From: a virus | Direction: 5' to 3' (one strand) | Length of the DNA: 25,980 nt | Virus record (IMG/VR): IMGVR_UViG_3300037234_000491 | Span: 1-25,980 of that record | In this document: positions 1 to 6,718 of the stretch, one piece after another | Layout: every line of letters begins with the position of its first letter | Position numbering within the stretch: position 1 is the stretch's first letter | The notes under the pieces: generated by a model | Database searches by the model: none | What the model was told of the DNA's origin: nothing | What the model saw: the letters and a program-made list of their open reading frames with translations, nothing else | Position numbers and translations under genes: made by a program

Positions 1-59
1 ATTGTAAAGAGGAATTGAAACAAATAGAAAGTGGAGATATTGAGAATCTTTACATTTAA
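1..59 (+). CDS. 3' end of an unidentified plus-strand gene
   Basis: One frame is open from the left edge to a TAA at 57-59 and encodes a short charged tail ending ESGDIENLYI. The other two plus frames hit early stops. The stop lies 15 nt before the next start codon, so this is probably the end of a gene cotranscribed with the lipoprotein gene that follows. Too little remains to name a product. The fragment could also be chance, because an 18-codon opening is short. Confidence 0.4.
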   Translation, partial: CKEELKQIESGDIENLYI

Positions 60-74
60 TACAAAGGAACAAAA

Positions 75-1094
75 ATGAAAAAAATAATACTACTATTAAC
101 ATCAATATTCATATTAGCATGTGAACCGGTTATCGAATACGTCGAGATCGAAAAGGAGGTTATAGTCACTGAGACTGTAACCGAAACAGTGATTGAATAT
201 GTCGATAATGATGTGATTGTTACGGAAACTATAGAGGTTGAAACGGTTACTATTGAATATGTAGACCGTGAAATTGTTGTCACTGAATATGTCGAGGTTG
301 AGATTGAAACGACCAAATATATAGAAGTAGACAAGATAATTGAAATTATCACAGAAGTCGAAGTTGAAACTATTGTTATTGAAGAAAAAATAACAGAGAT
401 TTATATTGAAGTGCCTGTTGAGACGGTTGTCACTGAATATGTAGAAGTAGAAATCCCTGTAACAGAAACAATTATTGAATATGTGGATAGAATAGAAACA
501 GTAGTGGAGTATGTAGACCGAATAGAAACCGTCACCGAATACGTAGATAGAGTCGAAACAGTAACCGAGTTTGTAGAAGTGGATAATATCGTATATAATG
601 AAACAATAATTTATATTGAGAAAGAGGTATATATAATGGCAGTAGTAGAACCAATTAAAGAGTACGACAATTATATTACAACGGGTAATAAAGTATCAGG
701 AGTTACAGAAACAGGATTTGAAGAAATCCCATTAATTAAAGATCTATTTAAAATCGATGGTGTTATTTATTTTAGTATAGATGAAAAAATGTATAGTCAG
801 GTAAATAATGTAATTACTGAAATTGATATTTTACCAGAAGTTCCAGAATCAGAAAATATTGTATTTAATTCTGGAATCTATAAAGTGGAAAAGGCTGTTT
901 ACGGTGAAGAGGATATTTCAAAAGTATACAAAGGAACATCTAACCAAGCCAGATACATAATTGACGGAGCCTGTATGCGTGGAGATGATTTAATTTTTAG
1001 TTGTCCTATTGATACGGGGGATTTATTAAAAGGTGTTTGGATATGGACGGTTAATGGGTCGCCTAATCATATTATGGAAGGGCGGATCTGGTAG
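75..1094 (+). CDS. Repeat-rich predicted lipoprotein (339 aa)
   Basis: The N-terminus is Met-Lys-Lys, a hydrophobic stretch and then ILAC, a good lipobox with Cys16 as the lipidated residue, so export and membrane anchoring are predicted. Residues about 20-190 are a low-complexity Val/Glu/Thr/Tyr stalk built on TETVIEYVD-type units, becoming near-perfect ten-residue tandem repeats (EYVDRIETVT) around residues 137-170. Residues about 200-339 look like an ordinary folded domain with no family I recognise. The start is supported by AAAGGA seven nt upstream. The gene lies opposite in direction to the phage late genes and converges on them across a terminator. It may be a phage moron acting at the cell surface (for example superinfection exclusion or lysogenic conversion) or a flanking host gene. 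That role is inference from lipidation and position only. Confidence 0.75.
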   Translation: MKKIILLLTSIFILACEPVIEYVEIEKEVIVTETVTETVIEYVDNDVIVTETIEVETVTIEYVDREIVVTEYVEVEIETTKYIEVDKIIEIITEVEVETIVIEEKITEIYIEVPVETVVTEYVEVEIPVTETIIEYVDRIETVVEYVDRIETVTEYVDRVETVTEFVEVDNIVYNETIIYIEKEVYIMAVVEPIKEYDNYITTGNKVSGVTETGFEEIPLIKDLFKIDGVIYFSIDEKMYSQVNNVITEIDILPEVPESENIVFNSGIYKVEKAVYGEEDISKVYKGTSNQARYIIDGACMRGDDLIFSCPIDTGDLLKGVWIWTVNGSPNHIMEGRIW

Positions 1095-1099
1095 AGTAA

Positions 1100-1117
1100 A
1101 GCCCCTTAATTGGGGCT
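1100..1117. terminator. Bidirectional terminator between convergent genes
   Basis: The hairpin is AGCCCC, a six-nt TTAATT loop, then GGGGCT, followed on the plus strand by ATTTTTAT and on the minus strand by TTTACT. It sits five nt past the lipoprotein stop and four nt past the tail-fibre stop, so it can end transcripts from both sides. The U-tract is better on the plus strand. Confidence 0.7.
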
Positions 1118-1121
1118 ATTT

Positions 1122-2114
1122 TTATACAGCAACTTGAACAATTATATAACTTGCACCTACTGTGAATTCTTTTGAATGTGTTGTTGATCCTATTCTTGGG
1201 GTTCCGTTTACTCCGTCTGTGATAAGATCTTTTGCTTGAAATCTCCTAGAAACACCACTACCACTACTGTCTGACCTTTCTACAAATCCAGCATTTGCAC
1301 CAACCCCTCCCCATGTTAAAAAAGCCCCAGATGCAGAATCTTGCAACTCTTGCCTAAACCCCTGCATCCGATCCGCCAAAACCTCACCCAAAACATCATT
1401 ATCCCCACCACTAGACTGCGGAGTGATATGTCTTGATGCCATATCGATTAATGTTCTAGTCCCTAGATTATCAGGTGCCATTTCATCTAAATACGGATAA
1501 CCTAATAATAACCCTTCTAAAATACCATTACCAGTAACAACAGTTCCATCTAAATGTATAAAATGTTCCTCATAATCCACGCCGTCAATTGTCTTTTTAC
1601 CGACTAATAGATTTTGCTGATAATTTGCACTCTGTCTATCATGGACTGGATGCATATTACCGTCTACAGTATCACCGTTATATGCTAATTCCTGATACTC
1701 TTTATTAGATTTGCAAAAGAACCAATACAGTTTATTTGCTGGATCGTTCGGATTTTTATCAAAGTTCCCACCGATTCCAGTAGAACTATAAACATTCCCC
1801 TCTGAATTTCTAACCAAAGTACCAGCGTTAGCATAAGTAAATCCGTTATCCCACTCGGCTGCTTCACCTGAACCAGATATTGCGATCTTTAAAGCGTTAA
1901 AGAATTGTGACGACCCTATAGTTTCCGCAACATCATTGAGAACAATCCCTGCCTCAATAATAAGTCTATTAAAGAAGATGTAAGAATCATTCCTCATGTC
2001 TGCTAGTACTGGGGTTCCTGGAATCCCAGCTGATTTGTTAAGATATTTACCCGTCGGAAAATCCGTCTCTGGTGCGCCCGCATCGGGGTTTTTATTGAAT
2101 AGATTAAATGCCAT
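1122..2114 (-). CDS. Tail fibre / tail collar-like protein (330 aa)
   Basis: This is probably a virion tail appendage and possibly the receptor-binding protein. The N-terminal 80 residues (Pro/Gly-rich, then PVLADMRNDSYIFFNRLI and a helical stretch) resemble the attachment regions of phage fibres. The middle contains DNTxxW/FTYANAGTLVRN-like beta-rich fibre sequence, and the C-terminus ends in a beta-rich block (RIGSTTHSKEFTVGASYIIVQ) typical of fibre or collar tips. The RBS is AGGAGC seven nt upstream of the ATG. It is the last gene of the late operon, downstream of the lysis genes, and has a possible promoter of its own at 2134-2162. The fibre assignment rests on composition and position, not on a named domain match. 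Confidence 0.6.
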   Translation of the reverse strand: MAFNLFNKNPDAGAPETDFPTGKYLNKSAGIPGTPVLADMRNDSYIFFNRLIIEAGIVLNDVAETIGSSQFFNALKIAISGSGEAAEWDNGFTYANAGTLVRNSEGNVYSSTGIGGNFDKNPNDPANKLYWFFCKSNKEYQELAYNGDTVDGNMHPVHDRQSANYQQNLLVGKKTIDGVDYEEHFIHLDGTVVTGNGILEGLLLGYPYLDEMAPDNLGTRTLIDMASRHITPQSSGGDNDVLGEVLADRMQGFRQELQDSASGAFLTWGGVGANAGFVERSDSSGSGVSRRFQAKDLITDGVNGTPRIGSTTHSKEFTVGASYIIVQVAV

Positions 2115-2133
2115 TATTTTGCTCCTATATGAT

Positions 2134-2162
2134 ATTATACAGTATTATAGCCCTAATTTAAA
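2134..2162 (-). promoter_or_regulatory. Possible promoter for the terminal fibre gene
   Basis: On the minus strand TTTAAA is separated by 17 nt from TATAAT, about 20 nt before the fibre ATG, with the RBS in between. A second TATAAT overlaps the stop codon of the preceding gene. The -35 is weak and the region is AT-rich, so this could be chance. Confidence 0.35.
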
Positions 2163-2513
2163 GCCAGAATAAAACCCACCAATAAGTCCAACGACTAAAC
2201 CCCAGAAAAATATTTCAAGACTAGCCATAAAACTATCGGTGTTTTGCTCCTTCAAGGATGTTTCTTGTTTCGTTATCAATATCTGATCGAGTGCTGTTAT
2301 TTGCTCTGAGATTGTCTGTTTTTTTTCCAAGAGACTTAATTCTGTTTCTAATTCCTGTATCGTTAACTTGTCGCTTGCTGTTAGACTTTCTGAGGTCTTT
2401 TGTAACTCCATTAATCTTTCGTATGCTTCGTCTGTTAATACGTATTCTGAAAATAATGATTGCGATAATAACAGCGACAATAACAATAATGATAATAGCT
2501 TTTTCCATAACAT
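2145..2513 (-). CDS. Spanin-like protein: signal, coiled coil, C-terminal TM (122 aa)
   Basis: The N-terminus (MLWKK plus a Leu/Ser-rich core to about residue 22) is a signal peptide or anchor. Residues 25-90 are a charged helical region with heptad-like Leu/Ile spacing (TIQELETELSLLEKK). Residues about 98-118 form a Gly-rich hydrophobic C-terminal membrane segment. This order matches unimolecular spanins, which bridge the inner and outer membranes during phage lysis. Unlike those, there is no lipobox cysteine, and in fact no cysteine at all, so the N-terminal attachment is unclear. The ATG directly abuts the TAA of the upstream small membrane protein gene, with GGGGG as a poor RBS, so translation is probably coupled. 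Another frame within this gene is also open and has an N-terminal TM (see findings). Confidence 0.6.
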   Translation of the reverse strand: MLWKKLLSLLLLSLLLSQSLFSEYVLTDEAYERLMELQKTSESLTASDKLTIQELETELSLLEKKQTISEQITALDQILITKQETSLKEQNTDSFMASLEIFFWGLVVGLIGGFYSGFKLGL

Positions 2514-2711
2514 TTACGCCCCCACACTTTTATTATTCAATTTCTTTAATCCAAGTAACCCTAATATTAAAGCTGTGTTTGATGGTGCTAGAATTGTTAT
2601 TAATTGGGGATCTTTCCAGACCGCAAAGCCTTGTAGAATAAAGTTAAGAATAAATCCAACCACGCCCAACGTTTTTTTTGTGGATTCGTACCACTTTTGT
2701 TTATCGTTCAT
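2514..2711 (-). CDS. Small membrane protein in lysis cluster (65 aa)
   Basis: A charged N-terminus (MNDKQKWYESTKK) precedes a hydrophobic helix at about residues 14-31 and a second hydrophobic stretch at about 36-54 (LITILAPSNTALILGLLGL), ending in a basic tail. Two short membrane segments in a 65-residue protein next to an endolysin fit a holin or antiholin, but no family is recognised. AAGGAT lies about 11 nt upstream of the ATG. The stop codon touches the start of the next gene, which implies coupled translation. Confidence 0.55.
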   Translation of the reverse strand: MNDKQKWYESTKKTLGVVGFILNFILQGFAVWKDPQLITILAPSNTALILGLLGLKKLNNKSVGA

Positions 2712-2740
2712 ACAGATACCATCCTTTTTTAAATCGGTAT

Positions 2741-2848
2741 TTAAAACTTATCAATGATTGCTATTACTAACACGCCAATCATGAATAACGCACCACCACC
2801 AACTATTATATTCGAAATCAACATTGTACCATCAATTTTATTCTTCAT
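2741..2848 (-). CDS. Tiny single-TM protein (35 aa)
   Basis: This ORF fills the gap between the 61-aa and 65-aa membrane protein genes. Its ATG overlaps the TGA of the 61-aa gene in an ATGA arrangement, typical of translational coupling. The product is a short polar N-terminus (MKNKIDGT) followed by one hydrophobic helix (about residues 9-32, containing NIIVGGGALFMIG) and a DKF tail. The overlap, membrane character and location among lysis genes support it being real. It could act as a small holin partner, but its function is unknown. Confidence 0.5.
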   Translation of the reverse strand: MKNKIDGTMLISNIIVGGGALFMIGVLVIAIIDKF

Positions 2849-3030
2849 TGAACAAACCCCGATCCATCCCAATTATACAAAGCAATTAAAATAACAACCC
2901 ATATAACCTCTATAACCGATACTATGATATTTAAAACTATTACAGGACAAAACACCCATAAACTAACCATTATTACCACAGCTAAGACTATTAGTAATAC
3001 AATCCAAGATAATCCATTTTTTAGTTTCAT
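2845..3030 (-). CDS. Two-TM small hydrophobic protein, holin candidate (61 aa)
   Basis: Nearly the whole protein is hydrophobic: one helix at about residues 8-27, a short turn (CPVI), then a second at about 30-51, and a short polar C-terminus (NWDGSGFVQ). The N-terminus is Lys-rich. AAAGGAG nine nt upstream is the best RBS in the lysis cluster. It sits directly downstream of the endolysin gene. Size, two membrane spans and position make it the best holin candidate here, though no holin family is identified by motif. Confidence 0.55.
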   Translation of the reverse strand: MKLKNGLSWIVLLIVLAVVIMVSLWVFCPVIVLNIIVSVIEVIWVVILIALYNWDGSGFVQ

Positions 3031-3044
3031 ATTAAAACTCCTTT

Positions 3045-3461
3045 TTATTTTTTCTCCTCAAAATGATACGGGTCGAAATCTTCCTTTTGAAAGACTCCGT
3101 CGTCTGCCCAGTCTCCACCCCATTGAATTGGAATACCTTTCATATTGCAATAAGTCTTAAATGCACCACCAAGAGCCTTAGCGTGTTCTAAATCCCATGT
3201 AGCTTTACCGTTTATCCAAGGTACTAAATCGACAGCTAAACCGCTTTGATGTGCCGATTTATATTTATATCCGTCACAGTTGGAATAACCATCTATAAAT
3301 TTCTGATTCTGTTGTTCTGCAGTTCTAAATGCACCGTCCCAATTAACTACAAAATCAATAGGCGTATAATTGATAAAATCTATGACCGCATATCTTAGGG
3401 TGTTTGATTTTAATGTGTGAATTATTTTTATTACTGAATTTGCCAAATGGTATTTTGCCAT
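3045..3461 (-). CDS. M15-family peptidase endolysin (138 aa)
   Basis: The protein is predicted to cleave peptidoglycan peptides as the phage lysin. It has the M15 (VanY / T5-endolysin type) metal site: S69-A-H71-x5-A-V-D78, the WGGDW motif at residues 114-118 and the late PYHFE at 131-135, whose His133 would complete the His/Asp/His zinc triad. The AFRTAEQQNQ segment upstream is also typical. There is no signal peptide, so it needs a holin to reach the cell wall. The length matches single-domain M15 endolysins. GGGGGATAAT precedes the ATG and overlaps the stop of the coiled-coil protein gene. Confidence 0.88.
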   Translation of the reverse strand: MAKYHLANSVIKIIHTLKSNTLRYAVIDFINYTPIDFVVNWDGAFRTAEQQNQKFIDGYSNCDGYKYKSAHQSGLAVDLVPWINGKATWDLEHAKALGGAFKTYCNMKGIPIQWGGDWADDGVFQKEDFDPYHFEEKK

Positions 3462-3462
3462 A

Positions 3463-3870
3463 TTATCCCCCTGTAATAATTTTCTCAGCTATTATATAAA
3501 GGAGACCAATACCGACAGATCCAACACCAGCAAATAATATATTTATCTTAATGCTATTGCTACCAACAGGTTTTAATGCTTCTTTTAATGCTGAGATATC
3601 TAAAGTATTATTATCAATTTTATTTTCTAATATTTCGTCATGAAGGGTGGAGGATTCTATCATGGATTCAAATTTTTGTTTAAGCAATTCATGATTACCT
3701 TTTAATTTACCATTTGTTTCAGCAAGGGATTTATTTATCTCACCTTTGAATTCTGCCATTTCGGTATGGAGTTTTGTTAAAGATTTATTCATCTCTTCAA
3801 GTTTTTCATTATTACCCTGAAGCAATGTTATAATACGATCTATTTCTGTCATTGATAATTTATCCCCCAT
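3463..3870 (-). CDS. Coiled-coil protein with C-terminal TM, XhlA-like (135 aa)
   Basis: Residues about 10-95 form a long charged coiled coil with repeated Asn/Lys/Leu/Glu (NNEKLEEMNKSLTKLHTEMA and similar). Residues about 108-128 form one membrane helix (INILFAGVGSVGIGLLYIIA), followed by a short tail. Hemolysin XhlA-type lysis accessory proteins share this plan: an N-terminal coiled coil, then a C-terminal membrane helix, encoded just before holin and lysin. The assignment is by architecture, since residues are not family-diagnostic. The gene opens the lysis cluster, with AGAAGG as RBS and a good promoter at 3892-3920. Confidence 0.6.
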   Translation of the reverse strand: MGDKLSMTEIDRIITLLQGNNEKLEEMNKSLTKLHTEMAEFKGEINKSLAETNGKLKGNHELLKQKFESMIESSTLHDEILENKIDNNTLDISALKEALKPVGSNSIKINILFAGVGSVGIGLLYIIAEKIITGG

Positions 3871-3891
3871 ACGATGAACCTTCTAATTTAT

Positions 3892-3920
3892 AGTATATAT
3901 TATTTTTCATGGTAAAACAA
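3892..3920 (-). promoter_or_regulatory. Promoter of the lysis cluster
   Basis: On the minus strand TTGTTT is followed after 17 nt by TATACT, with a leader of about 20 nt containing AGAAGG before the ATG. Unlike the promoters further right, this one leaves room for a normal RBS. A second candidate (TTGTAA with a 19-nt spacer to TATAAT) lies just upstream, so the active start may differ. Confidence 0.5.
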
Positions 3921-4023
3921 TAACATTATACGGGGGATATTTGGGCGTATTACAAGATTTTGTATTAAATGTGGTATTTTAATTATGTAAAAAATGTAAC
4001 CTTTATATAACTTTGTTGGTTAT

Positions 4024-4188
4024 TTAGTCGATTGAAAACCATCTTATTTCTTTTGTCGGTAGCCATCTATTTTCACCTGATTCTAATTTCATCCATAAAT
4101 GATCTTTTCCAGGTCTTACCTCAGTACATGTAAAATCTTCCATCATGCCGTCAAACCATCTTACTTTAACTATTTTATTCGCTTTCAT
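4024..4188 (-). CDS. Small basic protein of unknown function (54 aa)
   Basis: The start at 4188 is chosen because AAGGA lies eight nt upstream; a longer ORF from 4248 has no RBS and would overlap the membrane-regulator gene by 74 nt. The protein (MKANKIVKVRWFDGMMEDFT...) is rich in Trp, Lys and beta-prone segments and looks like a small SH3- or Tudor-like barrel, but I recognise no family. Its start overlaps the end of the six-TM regulator gene by 14 nt, so the two are probably coexpressed. Confidence 0.55.
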   Translation of the reverse strand: MKANKIVKVRWFDGMMEDFTCTEVRPGKDHLWMKLESGENRWLPTKEIRWFSID

Positions 4189-4894
4189 TCTTAATTCCTT
4201 TATTACTAATTTCAACCTGTTTATTGTACCAGACTCCAAGAGCTTCACCGTTTACAATTTCTAATTCTTTTTTAACTTTAGCAATTTCAGTATTGATAAT
4301 ATCAACTGTAAATTTATCTCTATCAAGTCCTAATCTCCATAGAGTAGAATCTTTTACGCTGGAAGGGATTTGTTTTCGTGGAATATCCATAGCTAAGTAT
4401 TTTAGTATTAATAATTGTCGTTTTGTTAATGGTGTTATTTTTGAAAGTTTTTCTATGTTTTCTGGTTGTTTGATAACTGCTAAGTATAGGAATAATAAAA
4501 TACCAGATATACCTATTATTAAAAGTACTAAGTTTTCAAAATCTACCCTTTCATAAATAAAGAAATTTAGAACTAAAAATACGGGCAATCCAGTAATTAT
4601 TGCTAATATCGTTTTAGAATTATTAAAATATAGCAATGCAATAAAAAATCCAATTACAGGTTCTAAACCAATAGAGGGTCCACTCAAAATATAACCTACA
4701 GAAAACAAGTAAAACGAAATAGAATATAAAGCCCTACTCTCTTTTAAGATCGCTATTCCTAAAAATACAGCAATAACTAATGTAATCTGGTTCAATCCTA
4801 TACCTTTAAATATTATTTTTTGAATATGGATTGACGATAACAACAGCAAAAGAGATATAATAATTGATTTTAAAATCTTATTCGTTACTATCAT
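4175..4894 (-). CDS. Six-TM protein with LuxR-like C-terminal domain (239 aa)
   Basis: Hydrophobic helices occur at about residues 8-25, 34-50, 55-72, 76-92, 95-114 and 120-141. An even number of spans from a cytoplasmic N-terminus would place the C-terminal hundred residues in the cytoplasm. That tail begins LTKRQLLILKYLAMDIPRKQ (from residue 156), close to the LTxRExxIL helix opening LuxR/GerE HTH domains; the later DSTLWRLGLDRDKFTVDII could supply the recognition helix but is divergent. I infer a membrane-tethered regulator that might sense the membrane or infection state. It could instead be a plain membrane protein with a helical tail. The ATG abuts the stop of the 101-aa gene and has no clear RBS, so translation is likely coupled. 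Confidence 0.5.
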   Translation of the reverse strand: MIVTNKILKSIIISLLLLLSSIHIQKIIFKGIGLNQITLVIAVFLGIAILKESRALYSISFYLFSVGYILSGPSIGLEPVIGFFIALLYFNNSKTILAIITGLPVFLVLNFFIYERVDFENLVLLIIGISGILLFLYLAVIKQPENIEKLSKITPLTKRQLLILKYLAMDIPRKQIPSSVKDSTLWRLGLDRDKFTVDIINTEIAKVKKELEIVNGEALGVWYNKQVEISNKGIKNESE

Positions 4895-5200
4895 TTAGGT
4901 TTGCCAAATATTCTGAACTACAGGTTCACCACTTTTAGCAGCTACTGGATTTTCATAACCCTCAAACCAAGTATTGAAATTATCAATTTTTCCACCGTGG
5001 ACTTCAATTATAGATCTAATAGGATCAGCTCTATAATCAGTATAACAAACCTCTCGACTTAGAAAGTCAACATAACTATACTCCAATACAATTAAATTAT
5101 GTACTGCCATGTGAACCGGTTCTTTTACTGATTCTGGTAATTCTGATTTGTTGAATATAATGTCTTTACATTCTTCTAACATTTTTGGATTTAGTGGCAT
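4895..5200 (-). CDS. Hypothetical protein (101 aa)
   Basis: This is a soluble, acidic, mainly helical protein (MPLNPKMLEECKDIIFNKSE...) with no signal peptide, TM or family motif that I recognise. AAGGA lies about 13 nt upstream of the ATG. It lies between the small HTH gene and the six-TM regulator gene, with three nt before and none after, so all three probably form one unit driven by the promoter at 5435-5463. Confidence 0.55.
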   Translation of the reverse strand: MPLNPKMLEECKDIIFNKSELPESVKEPVHMAVHNLIVLEYSYVDFLSREVCYTDYRADPIRSIIEVHGGKIDNFNTWFEGYENPVAAKSGEPVVQNIWQT

Positions 5201-5203
5201 TAT

Positions 5204-5428
5204 TTATTTTTTCCTTATTTTAGTATACTTAATATTGATGATCTTATCAGCGTCAGCTCTGAGCCAATAAACTTTCCTGTCTGGATCGTAATGTGGTGTT
5301 ATTATTACTCCTCTTTTTTTTAAGAGATTGATTCTATAATTAATTGCTTGATACGTCTTAAGCTTTGTTTTTTCAATTATAGAATCGACCGTCTCATAAT
5401 CTTTACCTAATACTAATTTTTCGTCCAT
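5204..5428 (-). CDS. Small winged-helix/HTH-like protein (74 aa)
   Basis: Residues about 12-40 (ETVDSIIEKTKLKTYQAINY) fit two helices of an HTH. They are followed by a Lys/Arg-rich helix (RINLLKKRGVII) and a beta wing (DPDRKVYWLRAD), the outline of a compact winged helix. It is probably a DNA-binding regulator, but the family is not identified. No RBS precedes the ATG; instead a near-consensus promoter ends six nt before it, so the mRNA should be leaderless. It heads the regulatory-looking cluster between the tail genes and the lysis genes. Confidence 0.6.
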   Translation of the reverse strand: MDEKLVLGKDYETVDSIIEKTKLKTYQAINYRINLLKKRGVIITPHYDPDRKVYWLRADADKIINIKYTKIRKK

Positions 5429-5434
5429 ACGATA

Positions 5435-5463
5435 AATATAGCTTGTAACTTGTTATATGTCAA
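5435..5463 (-). promoter_or_regulatory. Near-consensus promoter giving a leaderless mRNA
   Basis: On the minus strand TTGACA, 17 nt and TATATT are followed after six nt (TATCGT) by the ATG of the HTH gene. TAATC lies directly upstream of the -35, as in the three T-tract promoters at 6719, 9363 and 12908, and its TAA is the stop codon of the preceding gene. The predicted transcription start coincides with the ATG. Confidence 0.75.
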
Positions 5464-5465
5464 GA

Positions 5466-5999
5466 TTAAAGGGCGCCGACAATCTCGTTTATAGTAATTG
5501 CAGTTCTTGAAAGAGTAACAGTACCACCACCTTCAGATGTTATGTAAACTTCAATATAGTCAGTGTCTGATAATTGCACCGCACCAGCAAAACCGATAGC
5601 GCCTATGTCTGCTCCACCGGATATAAATCTATCAATTCCGATGCCTTCTTCCAGTACACCGTTTTTATACATTTCTACAGTTACAATATGATTACTTGCA
5701 CTTGACGACATACTTGTGGAAAAGTGACCAAGAAACCATATATTAGAACGACCTGGAGCATCAAAAAAGTAGCGAGAGTTAGGTATATCAAGAGTAAAAT
5801 CCTTAATAGTTTTGGCGGTTGTTGGGACTAGTAACTTTGTTGGGGTTCCTGCAACTAATGCAGGGGTAGTATATGGGGATGCTACAGGTAAATAAGTGTC
5901 TAATCTTGATGGGTTTGCTACAACTACAGGAGGTGCAGCACCGCTTGGTGTATCTGCCTGACTTCCTATTCGTTTAATGTTTCTATTTTTTTCTATCAT
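5466..5999 (-). CDS. Tail-associated protein with TNF/C1q-like jelly-roll domain (177 aa)
   Basis: Residues about 1-70 are Pro/Ala/Thr-rich and flexible (PSGAAPPVVVANPSRLDTYL). Residues about 75-177 look like a beta-sandwich of the TNF/C1q type seen on phage surface proteins: RYFFDAPGRSNIWFLGHFS, then VTVEMYKNGVLEEGIGIDRF, then LSDTDYIEVYITSEGGGTVT. Such domains trimerise and often mediate surface binding. It is inferred to be a virion appendage. The gene overlaps the 96-aa gene by four nt (ATGA), which indicates coupled expression. Confidence 0.6.
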   Translation of the reverse strand: MIEKNRNIKRIGSQADTPSGAAPPVVVANPSRLDTYLPVASPYTTPALVAGTPTKLLVPTTAKTIKDFTLDIPNSRYFFDAPGRSNIWFLGHFSTSMSSSASNHIVTVEMYKNGVLEEGIGIDRFISGGADIGAIGFAGAVQLSDTDYIEVYITSEGGGTVTLSRTAITINEIVGAL

Positions 6000-6286
6000 G
6001 CGGATAACCTGACTTTTGCATCCTCTCCAACTGGATAGATATAAATATTCCTGAGAGTCACACCATCTTTAAACTCAATATCAGTTGTTAATGAATATTT
6101 CGGAATATTTAACCCAACTGGTGCGGATTCTAATAATGGATTGATAAATGTAACCCAGACAGATTGACTCGAATTAAATACTTTTTCCATTGTTGCAAAA
6201 TTAACATTCTCAAATGCTAAATTCCACTGATCTTTTGTTATGACTTCTTCGGTTAATGCACCGCCAATTGTTAATGGTATTGCCAT
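5996..6286 (-). CDS. Hypothetical tail/baseplate-region protein (96 aa)
   Basis: The product (MAIPLTIGGALTEEVITKDQ...) is a small beta-rich protein without signal peptide, TM or a family that I recognise. AAAGGAG lies eight nt upstream of the ATG. It lies between the gp46-like gene and the jelly-roll protein gene, so a structural or connector role near the baseplate is likely but inferred from position alone. Confidence 0.6.
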   Translation of the reverse strand: MAIPLTIGGALTEEVITKDQWNLAFENVNFATMEKVFNSSQSVWVTFINPLLESAPVGLNIPKYSLTTDIEFKDGVTLRNIYIYPVGEDAKVRLSA

Positions 6287-6307
6287 TATGTTCTCCTTTT
6301 ATATTAA

Positions 6308-6712
6308 TTAAATAAATTTTCCTGTACTACTTTCACCATCAAAATAATACCTCTGCCCATCTTTTAAAGTAATTAAAGCAGTCCATGATATCCTATCTGC
6401 AGAACGATTAAATGATTCAGCTTTTATTGATTTTGCGTCACCGTTTACAATCATAGTATTCAAACATGCTTCAATTTTCTGTGAGTTCCGTTTTAAAAAG
6501 TTTGATGTGATTGAGAGGCCGTTTAATTCTTCGTAGCCACCTGGGATTTGAGAGTTTGGAGGTTCGATTAAATTACCCCAATAGCCCGAATCTGTGCCGA
6601 TAAGAATTAAGATTTCATTATTTAAACCAGATACCCTCTCATAGTCTCCACCACGTTTGACTAGATCACCGTTTTTGATTGCTGGTTCACCGTTATATTG
6701 ACTGTTATTCAT
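6308..6712 (-). CDS. Mu gp46-like baseplate protein (134 aa)
   Basis: The order of motifs matches phage gp46: an early GDLV strand (residues about 15-18), a central GYWGN (about 43-47), an ITSNFLKRNSQKIEACLNTM helix, then alternating strands ending in LKDGQRYYFDG. In Mu-like phages gp46 is a baseplate component encoded beside baseplate J. Here it lies about 2.8 kb past J, beyond the fibre gene and a plus-strand cassette. The mRNA should be leaderless: no RBS exists and TATAAT ends six nt before the ATG. Confidence 0.65.
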   Translation of the reverse strand: MNNSQYNGEPAIKNGDLVKRGGDYERVSGLNNEILILIGTDSGYWGNLIEPPNSQIPGGYEELNGLSITSNFLKRNSQKIEACLNTMIVNGDAKSIKAESFNRSADRISWTALITLKDGQRYYFDGESSTGKFI

Positions 6713-6718
6713 GGGTTT

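Noticed and set aside
56-352. 98-aa minus-strand ORF of Ser/Thr/Ile/Val repeats
   Set aside because: It is the antisense reading of the lipoprotein's repeats and has no RBS or independent context.
1685-1867. 60-aa ORF within the fibre gene on the same strand
   Set aside because: No RBS, and it lies in a second frame of a convincing fibre gene.
2258-2757. Two plus-strand ORFs across the lysis genes
   Set aside because: They are antisense shadows of the small membrane protein genes, with no RBS, and the minus-strand chain of overlapping starts and stops is convincing.
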